Shown here piece after piece: positions 23,346-35,303 of a stretch of DNA of 64,000 nt. A program made the translations under genes and the position numbers. This DNA comes from Magnolia sinica (Eukaryota > Streptophyta > Magnoliopsida > Magnoliales > Magnoliaceae), in contig NC_080584.1 of the NCBI RefSeq assembly GCF_029962835.1, positions 75,792,862 through 75,856,861 on the forward strand. The letters are read 5' to 3'. The notes under the pieces were generated by a model. The model was not told the DNA's origin. It ran no database searches and saw only the letters and a list, made by a program, of their open reading frames with translations. Within the stretch, counting starts at the first letter, position 1; each line of letters opens with the position of its first letter.

Positions 23346-24881
23346 ATGCGTTTAACTTATTTACTGTGAGTTGTATCCGGATTATGTGTAATGAGTAGTA
23401 TTATGAGTTTTGACTAGGAATTATTTTGTTAATAGGCCTTTACTACATAACCGAGAGCAAATATTAGACACTGATTCGGAACTAGAGAGTTAAAAGAGGA
23501 GGAAGTTGATCATGGGATATGTATCATTCATTTAACAAAACTTTGCTTAGTTTTTCATGAACTCGTCCTTTTCTTGACTTTGTTTGAGAGTGATTCTATA
23601 GGCCACATGAAGTGATTTTTTTGCAGGTTCTTTGGGTGATTTGCTAATCAATCTGTTTGGTAAGATAACCTGCAAATCTATCAGTTGTGTCCACACCACT
23701 GTTTTGAATAGTGTCGTAGCGTAGCGTAGCTACGATGCTAAAGTTAGCAAATAGCGTAAATCCCTTGTGGCGTATGCTATAGGGGTCGCAGCCTATGTAG
23801 CGTCATAGTGTACACTAGGTTTTTTTGTATTTATTAATGATAATTATATTTTGTATTTAATACTTGATTTCTTTTCATACTTGTGACTTAGTACTCAAGA
23901 AAAAGAAGTACCATGGCATACCATAGCATTCACTCGAAACTAAACAGGCCCTAAAGTTTTTCTTATTTATATAATATGAATGGCGCGTTTCCTAATATTT
24001 TCTTGTTTACTCCAAACCTTTGCTTAGTTGTTCCATGTAATGGCTCAATAGGCCCCAAGGTTGAGGGTTTGAGTTGGTGCTAACACCATCAAAACTTATT
24101 TAATATGAATACAATCAACTAAAAACTTTGTAAAATTGTCATGCGATTCTTGCATAAAACATATCTAGATTCTAGACATGCAGGCCCATTTATAGAAACC
24201 CTCTTTATGAGCAGTTTGGATCCTTGAAATTGGAAACTAAAGATTTGAGTATAAATAAGTTTTAGTAAAATATTTCACTTTATAATTTACCAAAATCCAC
24301 AATCTTGAAGGGCTAGTGGTTTGATGCTTCGACATAAAATAAGAAACCAATCTGTTCATGGTTCATGATATATGACTTGTGAGAGAAAATAGGAATAAAT
24401 GGAATAAACCTGTAGTGGAAGACATGATCCATGTGACAATTGGAAGCTGAGGCAATTATTACACCATATCTTGATCAGCATGCCTGTAGATGTGTGGCAT
24501 AGTCATTTCCTGAACTCAATCCATGTCAGGTAACTTCTTACATGTATCTGACCAAACTTAAACATGATAACTTTTTCCACATTCCTCTAACCCCAAAACA
24601 AGCATAAAACCAACTCCACTTTCTAATTTAGGAGATGCATGGATGAGAGGATCTCTACCCTATGCTTCCCATCTTAGTACTTCATGCTCATCTTCTTGCT
24701 CTTTTTTTAATATTGAAATCTGGTCTCTGATAAAGTACAGCTAATTGTTCTCATGATTTCGAATCAGTATTTATTTAAACAAATTGGATGTCATTCCTAT
24801 CTTTGTTCTTACAGCAAGATGCATTTTTATTTTCTTTTATTGCATGCTCTTATTTTCTGCTTGTGTGGTTGTCATGAAAAG

Positions 24882-25371
24882 CGGGATGCTGCCACTGCTC
24901 CAAATGTTGGGGATCGTGTTCCGTATGTTATTATTAAAGCTGCAAAAGGTGCCAAGGTAGTTGGTTATGTGATGCTTGTTCTTTGTGAGTTGTTTTTTTT
25001 CTGTGTTCGTTGGTAACGCTTTCAAATCCACTGGTTCATAATGAAACAGGCTTTTGAAAGGTCGGAGGATCCTATCTTCGTGCTAGAGAATAAAATTCCA
25101 ATTGATTCCTCGAAAATCAAATTAGCAAGGTGTTATTTGGTATTTCCTTCAAGATTTACTTCACTACTTTCTTTGATTGACCTGGTTATTGAGTATTTTC
25201 CATGTTACAGCCGCTTTTGAGAATATTTGATCCCATTCTGAAGAATGCGGAAAAGGAACTTCTCCATGGCAGCCACACAAGATCAGTTTCCATTTCAATT
25301 CCTTCAAACAGCGGTATCATGAAATTTGCTAAGAAACAACTTTGTTGCATTGGCTGCAAAGCTCTAATCAG
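24882..25371 (+). pseudogene. POLD1: Captured fragment of DNA polymerase delta catalytic subunit
   Basis: Three exons match the C-terminal third of the replicative polymerase. 24882-24956 has R-D-A-A-T-A-P-N-V-G-D-R-V-P-Y-V-I-I-K and a GTAG donor. 25050-25129 follows AAACAG and has E-R-S-E-D-P-I-F-V-L-E-N. 25211-25371 follows TTACAG and has P-L-L-R-I-F-D-P-I-L-K-N through K-Q-L-C-C-I-G-C-K-A-L-I, with a GTAAGT donor. The C-I-G-C pair is the first half of the CysA zinc motif. A small deletion in the second exon, after I-P-I-D, puts the remaining E-N-Q-I-S-K codons out of frame. The polymerase and exonuclease cores are absent, so it is a dead fragment. Confidence 0.9.
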
Positions 25372-26486
25372 GTAAGTTTCCTACATTTGCTAAGTTATGG
25401 TCCTAGTGCATAATTGTCAATGTATCGTGTGTATGACATTCACCCCCTCCAATAGGTTGGTCCGGCCATGAAGATCACCTAGCACATAAATCGGGTATAT
25501 CCACTCATCAGATGTGCCACACATGTACTTTGGATCGGCTGAGCGGTTGTCCATTGTTTTTTGTGGTTTGGCCTACTTGATTATTTGATCAACCTGAAAT
25601 TTGCATCAGGTGTTTTCATGGAGGTGCCAACCTTTTTGATTGGTTGGATGTTAGACACGCTTGAAACATTGAATCTTATGTGCTGGTTGGTCAATAACCA
25701 ATAGTCCAACTAGTTGCACATGAGACCTCGTGTGTATCATCGTCATCATCATAGCCTTCCCTCAGGTATTTGGGTCAGCTTTGTGAATCTCATTTCACCA
25801 ATCAATCCTAAGGCTCTATGCTATGCAACTGAACAAGCCTTCATATACTTCCTCACCACCTTGATCCAAGACCTTTTTAGGTCTTCCTGTCATATTCTTT
25901 TTGAGGCCTTTCAACTCCTATCATTATTCCTTGCTGGAGCTCTCTAGTCTTTGTTGCACATGACCGATCACCTCAACCTGCTCTAGATCATTTAATTTCT
26001 TATTGGAATTATTCTTATGCTGTTCCAATGAACTCATTTTTAATTCTATACTTTCGTCCCAAGCATAGCCAGTCAAGTAGCTGTCTTATGAAAATTTCCT
26101 AGTTTCATTGACATAGGAGCCGATCAATTTCCTTGTTTCATAGACATTCCCATGATGAAGGGCTTGATCCAAAATGACATAGGAGTCGGGAGGAACACTT
26201 GTTTCATAGACATCCACCGATGGATAAACGAACTTATATGTATTTATGTGTGAATGAATGTGATGTGGATAAGATTGTTTGTGTTGGGATGAATGTACTT
26301 TTATGTTTGGATGGATTTACTAGTTTGGGTTTATATGGATGTGAATGTGAATGTGAATATGATGCATTATACTATATAACAGGTGTATATCAGGAAAAAT
26401 ATGATGAAATATATTATAACAGGTGTATATCAGGAAAAATATTTTTTTTGTGAAATTTTGTGCTGGAATATTGATTTTTTAAAAGA
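25372..26486. other. CACTA interior, right side
   Basis: No gene recognised. About 26216-26330 is rich in ATGTGGATAAGATTG / TTTGGATGGAT-like words and closely matches 63895-64000. This links the two CACTA elements of the window. A 30-bp string with AACAGGTGTATATCAGGAAA is duplicated at 26380 and 26418. Confidence 0.55.
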
Positions 26487-27064
26487 GACTTTTAGCTACG
26501 AAACTTTTCGTAGGCAAAAATTTTTTCGCTACTAACAGTCTTGTAAAGTTTTTTAGCGACGAAAGTTTTCATCGCTAAAAGTAGACCGAATATTTTTAGC
26601 AGCGAAAATTTTCGCTGTTAAAAGTCTTGTAAAGTTTTTTTAGCGACGAAAATTTGCGTCGCTAAAAGTGGAATTTTAATTTTTGGCCGCGAAAATTTTC
26701 ACTGCTAAAAGCCTTATAAAGTTTTTTTAGCAGTGGAACATACATTTTTGGCAGCGAAACTTTTCGTTGCTAAAAGTCTTATGAAGTTCTTTTAGCGACG
26801 AAAATTTTCGTCGCTAAAAGTGGAACGTATATTTTTAACAGCGAAAATTTTCGCTGCTAAAAGTCTTGTAAAGTTTTATTAGCAACGAAAATTTTCGTCG
26901 CTAAAAAGATTACCTTTGGCGGCGATTTAAATTTTTCGTCGATAAAACCCTTTTACGCCGGTGTTTTAGCGACAAATTTAGCGACGAAAATTTTCGTCGC
27001 TAAAACTTATTAGCTACGAAATTTTGGCTTTTAGCGACGAAAATTTTCGTTGCTAAAAGTGGGA
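26487..27064. repeat. CACTA right subterminal repeats
   Basis: Arrays of TTTTAGCGACGAAAATTTTC and its complement, with GCAGCGAAA variants. They are organised like the left array and reach the right terminal repeat. Confidence 0.9.
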
Positions 27065-28627
27065 TTTCTTGTAGTGTATGGGAATGAGGATTATTATCAA
27101 CCATCATATTCTTCCACGTATGATCCGTATGACTATAACCAGTGGAAACATCAAAATTGGGAAGATAAACTAGCAACATGTTATAATGATTATTCTCTTG
27201 TATACCCTACCATTGAGATCCAACCAATAACAATCCAAGAGGATTCCTTTCAGCATAACATAGCCTGTCTTGCAAAAACTATAAAATATTTGGAAGTACT
27301 TACTTCAAGTGATAATTCTCTTAGGTCCTTTACCTTTAAAATGAAAATTCAACCAGAAATAATCCAACAGAATTCAATTTAAAATTCCTTTCAAACTCTA
27401 GAGCTTAACCAACAAAATACACTCCAAAGATTACAAGAACTTATAAAAGATATTCAACAGGAGAGTTCACATGATGTGATTGTGGAGAACTTTGGAATTT
27501 GGAATGATGAGTTGGATTCCATTAATGAGCATACGGTTCAATTTTTCAACGAGTCGATCTCGATGACTATCCAAAGGAATCAAGAGACATGGGTGTCTTT
27601 CAAATATAATGATGATGACACACTCCACTCACAGGACACACTAGATTTTAATGATGAGGAAGAGGTTGGTTTATGTGAACCTCAACCCAATCTGGGAATA
27701 AAATGTGAAGAAAGTGATCCTATCCCAAATGTGCACTACACTGAAGTAGAATATGATGAGTATTGGGATGATGATCATGAACGTGTAGCCCCAGTTCCCC
27801 TGAAATTAATCTTAAGTTTGGTCCAAGTCAACGATCAAGAAGTACACAAAGTGAGCGGTCATAATAAGCTACTCCACTCACCTTACATGTCTGATTTAAA
27901 AGTGGATGAGCCCCTTACAAATAACCCTTCTATCTCTTGTGAGACATATTTGGACCACTCCCTTGAATTGAATGATGATATGATTCGGGAGATGGACGAG
28001 TTACTTGATACGACTCTGGAATTTGAAACTACCCAGTTGAGGCCACCATCTGAGCTATCAAGTTTTGATGATTCAATGCCTCTTCTGAGTAGTATCAATG
28101 AACCGAGTCCTCACATCAATACTTCGTCTACTGACCATTAATTTGTCTGTGCATGGCTAAAGCAAGAGAGCGTCCCTCCATCTACTTTTAAAGACGATAG
28201 AGTCCTCGAGCATCTCATTACAGATTTCAATATGAAATTTTCTAACTCTTTGGATGATTTCTTGGCACACTTTGCAAGTTCAAGCGATCTCATGATAAGA
28301 GACATAGTGAATGCCTTACAAGACAACATCTCAGTAGTTGTCATGGACCAAGAGAACCCTTATTCTGAAGCCTCTTCTTCCCTAGATCCTAAATGTCTAC
28401 CATTAAAGGAGGAGGAGCTGACAATGGAACCGAAGTCTGACACTTCGGAATGTATTAAGACTACATCACTTCCTAAGAAGTTTTCTGAACTTCACCTACT
28501 TGTAGTCTTTGATTCACCATGGGATACTAATGTTGAAACTTCTTCTGTCATAGGTGAATCATATATAATCTGGATACCTCGAGCAATTCAACGAAAAATT
28601 TCTTATGAGGTACATAAGTTTCTCTGA

Positions 28628-30003
28628 AAAGTCATGCTCCAGGGCATCCAAGCCTATTGCAAAAAGGGCTTTTGGATGATCCTATTAAGGAATTTACTGA
28701 GAAACTTATCAAGATATTGGCCGGAAGAGGAACCTTGCGGCATAATCAAGTAGTTTTTCCCTACTTTCATAAGATTAGGGTAGTTTTCTTTATGTTGTTC
28801 TAGGATAGATGGTTTTATGCCATTAGGTTAGTTTGCTTCCTACATTGTTTTAGAATAGTTTGTTTTTGTGTCTTTCCTCTCGTGCTGACTGGCTTTCACG
28901 CTGTGATCATTGTGAAAACGTCTTTCTTGATTCCTTCGTCCGGGTACTATCTTCCTATCAACTTTTATTTACTTTCATTGTCCCATGTGCATTGCATGCT
29001 CATATATCTTTTACATTGAGGACAATGTAGATTTTGGGTTGGGGTGGGAGATTAGGTTACCCAATTAGTGTTTTCTTGGTCTTAAGTAGAAATTTTGTGA
29101 AAAAATTTTAAATTTTTTCTAAAATTTTTGTGAATTCAAAGTGATTTTGACAACCATCTTTGATTTAGAATTGCGAGATACGTGATGTTGGTAATTTATG
29201 TATCTTAGATTCAGCCATCTTTTAGACTTCACAGTTAAGTTTGAATTGTTAATCCAGAATTAGAAGTTGTAAACATTGATTAAGTCATGATTTCACACGT
29301 CACATCTCGCCTACACATTAAGGTTTCAGTTTGATATTGAAGGGTTAACTTGGTAATCACTAAGCATGTAAGGAACCAGTGTGGAAAATTTGCCCGCCAT
29401 GATCAATTGAAGAAAAAGAAAATACCCAACTAAAAAAAAACAGATACCTCTGGAAAGGGTTGAGCGAATAATCTTTACCATAGGTTTGCTCCCTATAAGT
29501 GTACATTTAATTCCCCATGGATGATATGTGAAAAGGGTTGGGTGTACGGTCTTCACCATAGGTTTGCTCCCTATACGCGAGGATTTGATTCCCTTCCTTG
29601 GCGTTACTTTTAATAGAAAAATCAAAAGCTGGAAGAATGAAAGGATTATCTATGAGGCAAGTTTTGATTTAAGTTTTGATTATCATAAATTCTCTTGTTG
29701 GTTACCAATGATATCCTGAAATAGAGAAGTGAATTTTAATGATGATAAGCCGAGATTACACTATACACCCATGGAACTCAATGTTTAGAATTGTTTTAAT
29801 TGAAGGATTAATACTTTGAGCTTAATTATGAAGTTTACAGTGCACTTGAGTCTAAGAGAAAGAATGCCCAACATTCATGAATCTTAGAATTCTAATATCT
29901 GGATTGTTTTCAAAAATCACTCGAGTTCATAGAAATTGTCCTGTAATTCTCAATTTATTTTTTGCATACTTTGCTCGGGACTAGCAAAATGCTGGTTGAG
30001 GGT
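28628..30003 (+). other. 3' untranslated part of the LTR retrotransposon
   Basis: Non-coding. A string ACATTGAGGACAATGTAG at 29012-29029 followed by TTGGGTTGGGGTGGGAG resembles a motif often seen downstream of the coding region in plant gypsy-type elements. A 66-bp segment is repeated at about 29455-29520 and 29522-29587 (CATAGGTTTGCTCCCTATA in both). The polypurine-like GGTTGAGGGT (29994-30003) directly precedes the right LTR. Confidence 0.55.
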
Positions 30004-32091
30004 TGTATTAAAGGCCAAATATTATATATCAGACCCCAGTTATTACCTGATTTTTACGAACATGATAGCATTTAATGTTATATTTTAATCGTGTTTGTGC
30101 TACAAGGTGAATTTAGGAGCCTGGACTGAAAAAGAGTACTAAAAGCAAGGATTTAACACTTAAATTCACTAAGGCAAGGGGAGGACCCCAGGAGACCAAG
30201 ATCAACGGATCTACACGCCAGAGAGCCAAGAAAACTGAGAAATTGAAGCTCAAGTGGCTCGAAATTGGTCCAGAATATAAGATCACAGGGTTTCCACCAT
30301 CCGTTCGGTTCGAAACTTCATATATGGTCTTAGGATCATAAATTAAACGTACACGTCAAATTTCACCAATTGGATCCTGGTGGAAGTGGGCCAAAGGGCA
30401 GATCAGCCAATAAAACAGTGATTTAGGGCTCACCTGATACCTAGATATGCTTCAACTTCAGGATCAACCTTGAATTGGAAAGACAATGCGGATGGACGGT
30501 GTACATTTCCCCACTGACAGCTCTATGGACCCCACCTGTGAAGAAGGTGCATACTTTGAAGATGTTACTGATATGCTCCAAGTCAACCAAGTCGGTTAGA
30601 ACACGCTAACTGACTCCTGCTCGATCACAACGGAGAGAGAGCTCTGGTACGCAACGGACGGCCCACGTCCGTCTTGACAGAGGCTGTGGGCCATCATCAC
30701 GACCCAATAAGAAAATCGGGACCGTCCATCAGGCTTGAATGGGTCCACTGATCATGGCCTAGGTGGAATAATTCCAAAAGAAGACAGTAAGGTAATTTTC
30801 AACCCTTTGACAGACAACGGACTACAGAAAGAAAGAGCTTATGGGCCACATCAACAGACGGCCAATAATATACAATTCTAACTGAAATCTTGAGAGGATT
30901 TTAGTGGACGGTGTGGATTTCTCCTTCGGCATCGAGAATAGGTCCCACCGAGAATCAGCGTAAGCTGATTAGGCAGGACTGCGCATCCGAAAAGGGATTC
31001 GGACGATCCGGGATTGTCTGCGAGCTTGGCTAGGATCGGACCGTAGATCATAGCCATCCAAATCAGTCTCCCAGGGTGGCCGGTCATCAGCAAGGAGCCT
31101 GAACGGCTCAGATCTCACTCTTGGAGGGTCATTCTGTTAAAAGTTTCACCCAGATGCACCTGCAGCATCTCTTGTTCGCTGCGAGAGAAGCTGCGGACGA
31201 CGCTCTCACCGACTCCAGTTTCCTTTACTTCATTGCTATAAAGAGGAGAAAATCATAGGAGGAAGGCATCGAAGGAGCTGGACGTGGAGCAGTTTGAGTT
31301 CTTTTGTTTTTAATTTTTATTATTTTTGTCTTATTTAGGGATTAGTTAATCAAGGTCATGGCTAGCTAAACCTCTTAGTTAGGGCTAAGAGGTGAAGCTT
31401 GTAGCGTGATTGGGGTGTTAGCTTTGCTTTGATTTATGTTTATTAAACTCCCATGGATGTTAGTTTAATTATAAGGAATGTTTTTAGTTTTAATGGTTTG
31501 TTGTTAATCAAATTACAATAGATCTGCGATAGCTTTAGATATTCTCTATTCATGTATTAAGATTGTGAACTTGGGAACCCTGTTGTTTACCATTGTCTCA
31601 TGGGCATGGTTGGGTGATGGAACCCTTCCTAACTTTCACAATTCTCTCATGATTGGCTGTGAGATTGATAAATTGCTGTTGTTTACCATAGTCTCCTAGG
31701 CATGGTTAGGTGAAGGAATCACTTCTAAATCTTCGTCATTCTTATCTATTGATGATTAGACCCATGTGAAGTTCAGAGATCTGATAAATCTCTTCTTATC
31801 AACTGGATAGGATAGGACTCTAAGTCCAGTTGTGTCCTCGTATCATTGCTAGGTAGCTTTCCAATTGCTACAAGTGGATCCTTGACACCCTAATTTTTCA
31901 CCTTTAAATCTACAAGTTTTAGATAAATATTTCACCATTATTCCTTAAATTTATTCGATTTAGATTTCGTCTTAGTGTAGTTCTACTTCTACGTAGTTTC
32001 AGATAACGTACAGGTTTCAATCCCTTGAGATTTGACCTCGGTCTCGCTGAATTTATTACTTCATCACAACCCTATACTTGGGGAGTGAACA
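30004..32091 (+). repeat. Right LTR (about 2.09 kb)
   Basis: It begins TGTATTAAAGGCCAAATATT and ends GGGGAGTGAACA. It is collinear with the left LTR throughout, with many substitutions and small indels, among them an insertion near 30855-30885. The TATA box is at 31237-31243. Confidence 0.88.
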
Positions 32092-33004
32092 ATACACATG
32101 TACTTGACCAATATATATGCTATTTCAAATCCATTTTGCTCTTTTCAGGACTCTTGCTCGTCTTTGTGATAAGTTCTTTCTCAATTGAGACTATTATTGT
32201 CTTGGTCGCTTCTTCTTCATCCGTCCTGCAATCTTCCATCAAGATGTATTAAGAGAACGGGAAGCTCTTTCATCTGAAATCATGGAGGGTATCATATCCA
32301 CGCCTATTGATGAAAATAGGTCATTTTTTTTTTGCTTGGTTAGGCATTTCAATCCGATGTCTCCCTCAATTGACTCCTAGTGGTGGATCAATTCTTTTAG
32401 AGAAAAGGTTCTATGAGGTCGATCAGTGAGACGCATCATGATATGTGTTGGGCATCCGCACTAAACATTTTGGCACATTCACACAACATGAGCACTCAAT
32501 CCGATGATCTTAGTGTTGAAACAGTGTCTACTTAAGTCTATCTAAATAACCATCTATAGTAAGCATCTTAATAGTCTAACAACACTTATTAAAGATAGAA
32601 ATATGCATCTTGCAACCACTCTTCCCCTCTCTTTTAGATCACTTTTCTCTCTCCACCTTCATTGCAGGTGTGCCATATACAGTTGTGACTTAATGCGTTG
32701 ATTTCTCGTGATGTTCATCTGGAATCCATTCTCTGCGAGAACTCATCAAGGGAATTTATTTATTATTATTATTATTTTGATCTATGGATCCAAAAGACTG
32801 TGAAATCCACTGGGAAAAGATATTGGATTCCCTTGACAGGACACGATATTTTTGAGTTGGGCCATTTGCAGTCACATCACAGTCATAGAACATAAAATAA
32901 AAATTTCCGGACAGAAAACATGGTGAAGTAATTTAATTCGTGAAAAAACAAAAACAAAAACAGAGAACTAAAAGAAAATTGTCTATTAAAAATAGATCAG
33001 GCCT
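32092..33004. repeat. Duplicated block, copy 2, middle part
   Basis: It continues the match with copy 1 (4940-5944) after the retrotransposon. It is the 3' flank of the receptor kinase gene and contains no further gene. A (TTA)n tract near 32757-32777 parallels the one near 5690-5713. Confidence 0.8.
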
Positions 33005-35266
33005 TTATCTAGCTTCCATCACAGAAATCGTCATCAAATTGACTGAACAAGATCCTGGAGTAGTCATCGATAAGTCTCTCCCTAAAGAAAATGCGGGTCG
33101 TTTTGGTGTAGGCAGAGTTGCAGTTTCATTGCTAAGCAGAGCGGCCACATTCGACATGGTGGGCCGATCCTTTGCACTTTCTTGCACACACAAAAGTCCC
33201 ACGTGGATGCATCTTGTGATTTCCCATATGGGAGATGAATCACGCAGCGTTGGATCTATCAACTCAGAGCCCCTACCATTCTTCCACAGCTCCCAGGCCT
33301 GTCACAATCACATTCACCTCGTGTTGTAAATGAAGTTATAAATTAAAGTCAAAAAAAGAGAAAAGAGAAGTTTTTGGTATTTGGATAGAAAAACAGAGTA
33401 AAAATCAAGCTTCCAAAATAATCCTGATTTCTGTGACATTTTGAAAAGAATTTGTTTCGCTTACATCATCACTCAAAATCACCAACATGTCTCACCCCAC
33501 CAGAGCACACTTGCTAATATTATCATATGATCTGAACCGCGTATGATTTGGGTGCCACACAAAAGGTTACATAATAATAAACTTATGTCCAATGAATAAT
33601 TCTGACCATTGATGACATGTGGGGTTGAACTTGTATGAATAATAAATCATCAGTAGTCACAAATTTTTTTTTTTAATGGACCATAAGTCATTCAGTATAT
33701 TGCCCATTGGATGGTTGCTTCTAATTATCCAACCATCCTTGCCTGCTAAAATCATGATTAAATGGTATATAACTATTCTCATCGTCTGTGAAACAGAGCC
33801 ATACACAATAAAATCAGTTCGAACTTACATATCCTAGAAGGTTGAGAGAATCTTCGAAATGACAAAAGCTGGTATTCTTCCTGCCACTAACAATCTCTAG
33901 CAGTAGGACTCCAAAGCTATAGACATCTGATTTCTCCGAGAAGAGTCCTCCCATCGCGTACTCTGGAGACATATATCCACTGCATTTCACCACAGTAAAT
34001 TTAAAAAAAAAGAAAGGAGGAAAAAGCGCATATTGTTACATAAATGCATAGATGTGTTTGTGCATCCATGTGCATGTCCACACTTGTGGAAATAGATTAT
34101 ACTTACTATGTCCCGACAACCCTTTTCGTTTTTGCTTCAGATTCATTCTGTCCAAATACTCTTGCCATGCCAAAATCTGATATTTTGGGGTTCATTTCAG
34201 AGTCCAAGAGAATATTACTGGCTTTTAGATCTCTATGAATAATTCTCAATCTGGAGTACTTGTGAAGATACAGAAGCCCTTGAGCAATACCATTGATAAT
34301 CCACACGCGTTTTCCCCAATCCAAAAGCTTCCGTTTCACCGGATCTAGTTCCACATTTTCAATCAAAATGTAGGAATACAAACACATTAATGACACACCA
34401 ATTCTTAGATCAGGCTAAAGCATGCAACTGAGTACAGCAATAGTTAAAGGAAGAGTGAAGTAGCAAACCGAAAATAAAGGTATCCAAGCTTTTGTTCGGC
34501 ATGTACTCATAGATTAGCATCTTTTCTTCTCCTTCTATGCAGCAACCAAAAAGCCGAACAAGATTCATGTGTTGGAGCTTGGCGATGAGCATAATCTCAG
34601 TTTTGAGCTCTTCTAACCCCTGACTGGATCGCTGTGAAAGCCTTTTCACAGCTATTTCTAGTCCCTTGTTTAGCCTACCCTGAAGATTGCCAATACTTGT
34701 AAGAACGAGCAATCGCCCATTAATCCATATTAAGTAGACCCATTCAAATGAACTCAATATCTTCAGCATAAAAAATCCTACTATATTGCAATAAGTACTA
34801 AAAACTTACCTTGTAAACGGGTCCGAAACCACCCTCTCCTAGCTTATTTGCAACCGAGAAGTCACCTGTGGCGGCTGAAATAGTAGGGAAATTGAACACT
34901 TGAAAGTCGAGGCTGTTCTGCCCACCTTGCATAGATTGGTTGGTTGTCACCATGTTAATCCCTAAATCGAACAGCGATGCTGCTACGCTTGTTTCTCTCT
35001 TGGCTGATTAAATAGAACAGAACAGAGGAATCTTTTCGGTATATTTTGATAAGAGAAAGCTTTGATTAAAAAAAAAAAAAAAAAACTATCGGAAGAAGAT
35101 CAAAGCATGTCAGTTATGTCCTCAACAGACTACCTTTACATCTAAGTTCTCTTCTACGCTGGACACGCACTCTCCTCCGGAAATAACAAATAATGCCGCC
35201 AAATAAAAGAAGCATCGAAGGGACTATTACCAGAGCAATTATCCATAACCGTCTCTTCTTTCCTTC

Positions 35267-35303
<37 letters not shown>

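Larger units (their letters stand above)
15284..27076. mobile_element. CACTA transposon carrying host gene fragments
   Basis: The terminal inverted repeats are CACTACAAGAAA at 15284-15295 and its complement TTTCTTGTAGTG at 27065-27076. Three-base target duplications TAT flank it (15281-15283; 27077-27079). Palindromic subterminal repeats fill about 15301-16240 and 26487-27064. The 10-kb interior lacks any recognisable CACTA transposase (TNP2/TNPD) or TNPA-like gene. It contains intron-bearing pieces of at least three host genes, MITE-like inserts and microsatellites. Gene capture by non-autonomous CACTA elements is known in plants. The captured pieces kept their introns, so they came from DNA, not mRNA. 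Confidence 0.9.
15110..28627 (+). pseudogene. Long reading frame of the retrotransposon, split by CACTA
   Basis: An ATG at 15110 opens 58 codons up to 15283, where the CACTA element begins. The same frame continues directly after the CACTA and one target duplication copy, at 27080. It runs to 28627, giving about 574 codons with two in-frame stops (27380-27382 and 28139-28141). Lack of frameshifts over 1.7 kb argues for past selection as one protein. The product is acidic, rich in Asp, Glu, Ser and Asn. It has a Tyr/Gln/Pro-rich part near residues 60-90 and no zinc knuckle, D-S/T-G or reverse transcriptase motif. I do not recognise the family. It could be a diverged structural protein unique to this element family. 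No function is assigned. Confidence 0.7.
12665..32091 (+). mobile_element. Large non-autonomous LTR retrotransposon with nested CACTA
   Basis: The element has two LTRs (12665-14720; 30004-32091) that start TGT and end GAACA. It is flanked by perfect ATACA duplications (12660-12664; 32092-32096). The empty target is visible in copy 1 of the duplicated block near 4940. Inside are a tRNA-Asp-type primer site, one long reading frame interrupted by a CACTA transposon, and a polypurine-like GGTTGAGGGT before the right LTR. Without the CACTA element it would be about 7.6 kb. No capsid zinc knuckle, protease, reverse transcriptase, RNase H or integrase is seen. It therefore fits the large retrotransposon derivative class and must have moved with another element's enzymes. 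The primer site suggests an Athila/Tat-related gypsy helper (inference). Confidence 0.9.

Noticed and set aside
22514..25371. A functional signal peptidase or polymerase gene
   Set aside because: Catalytic serine exon, terminal exons and polymerase core are absent, and one exon is frameshifted; they are fragments inside a transposon.
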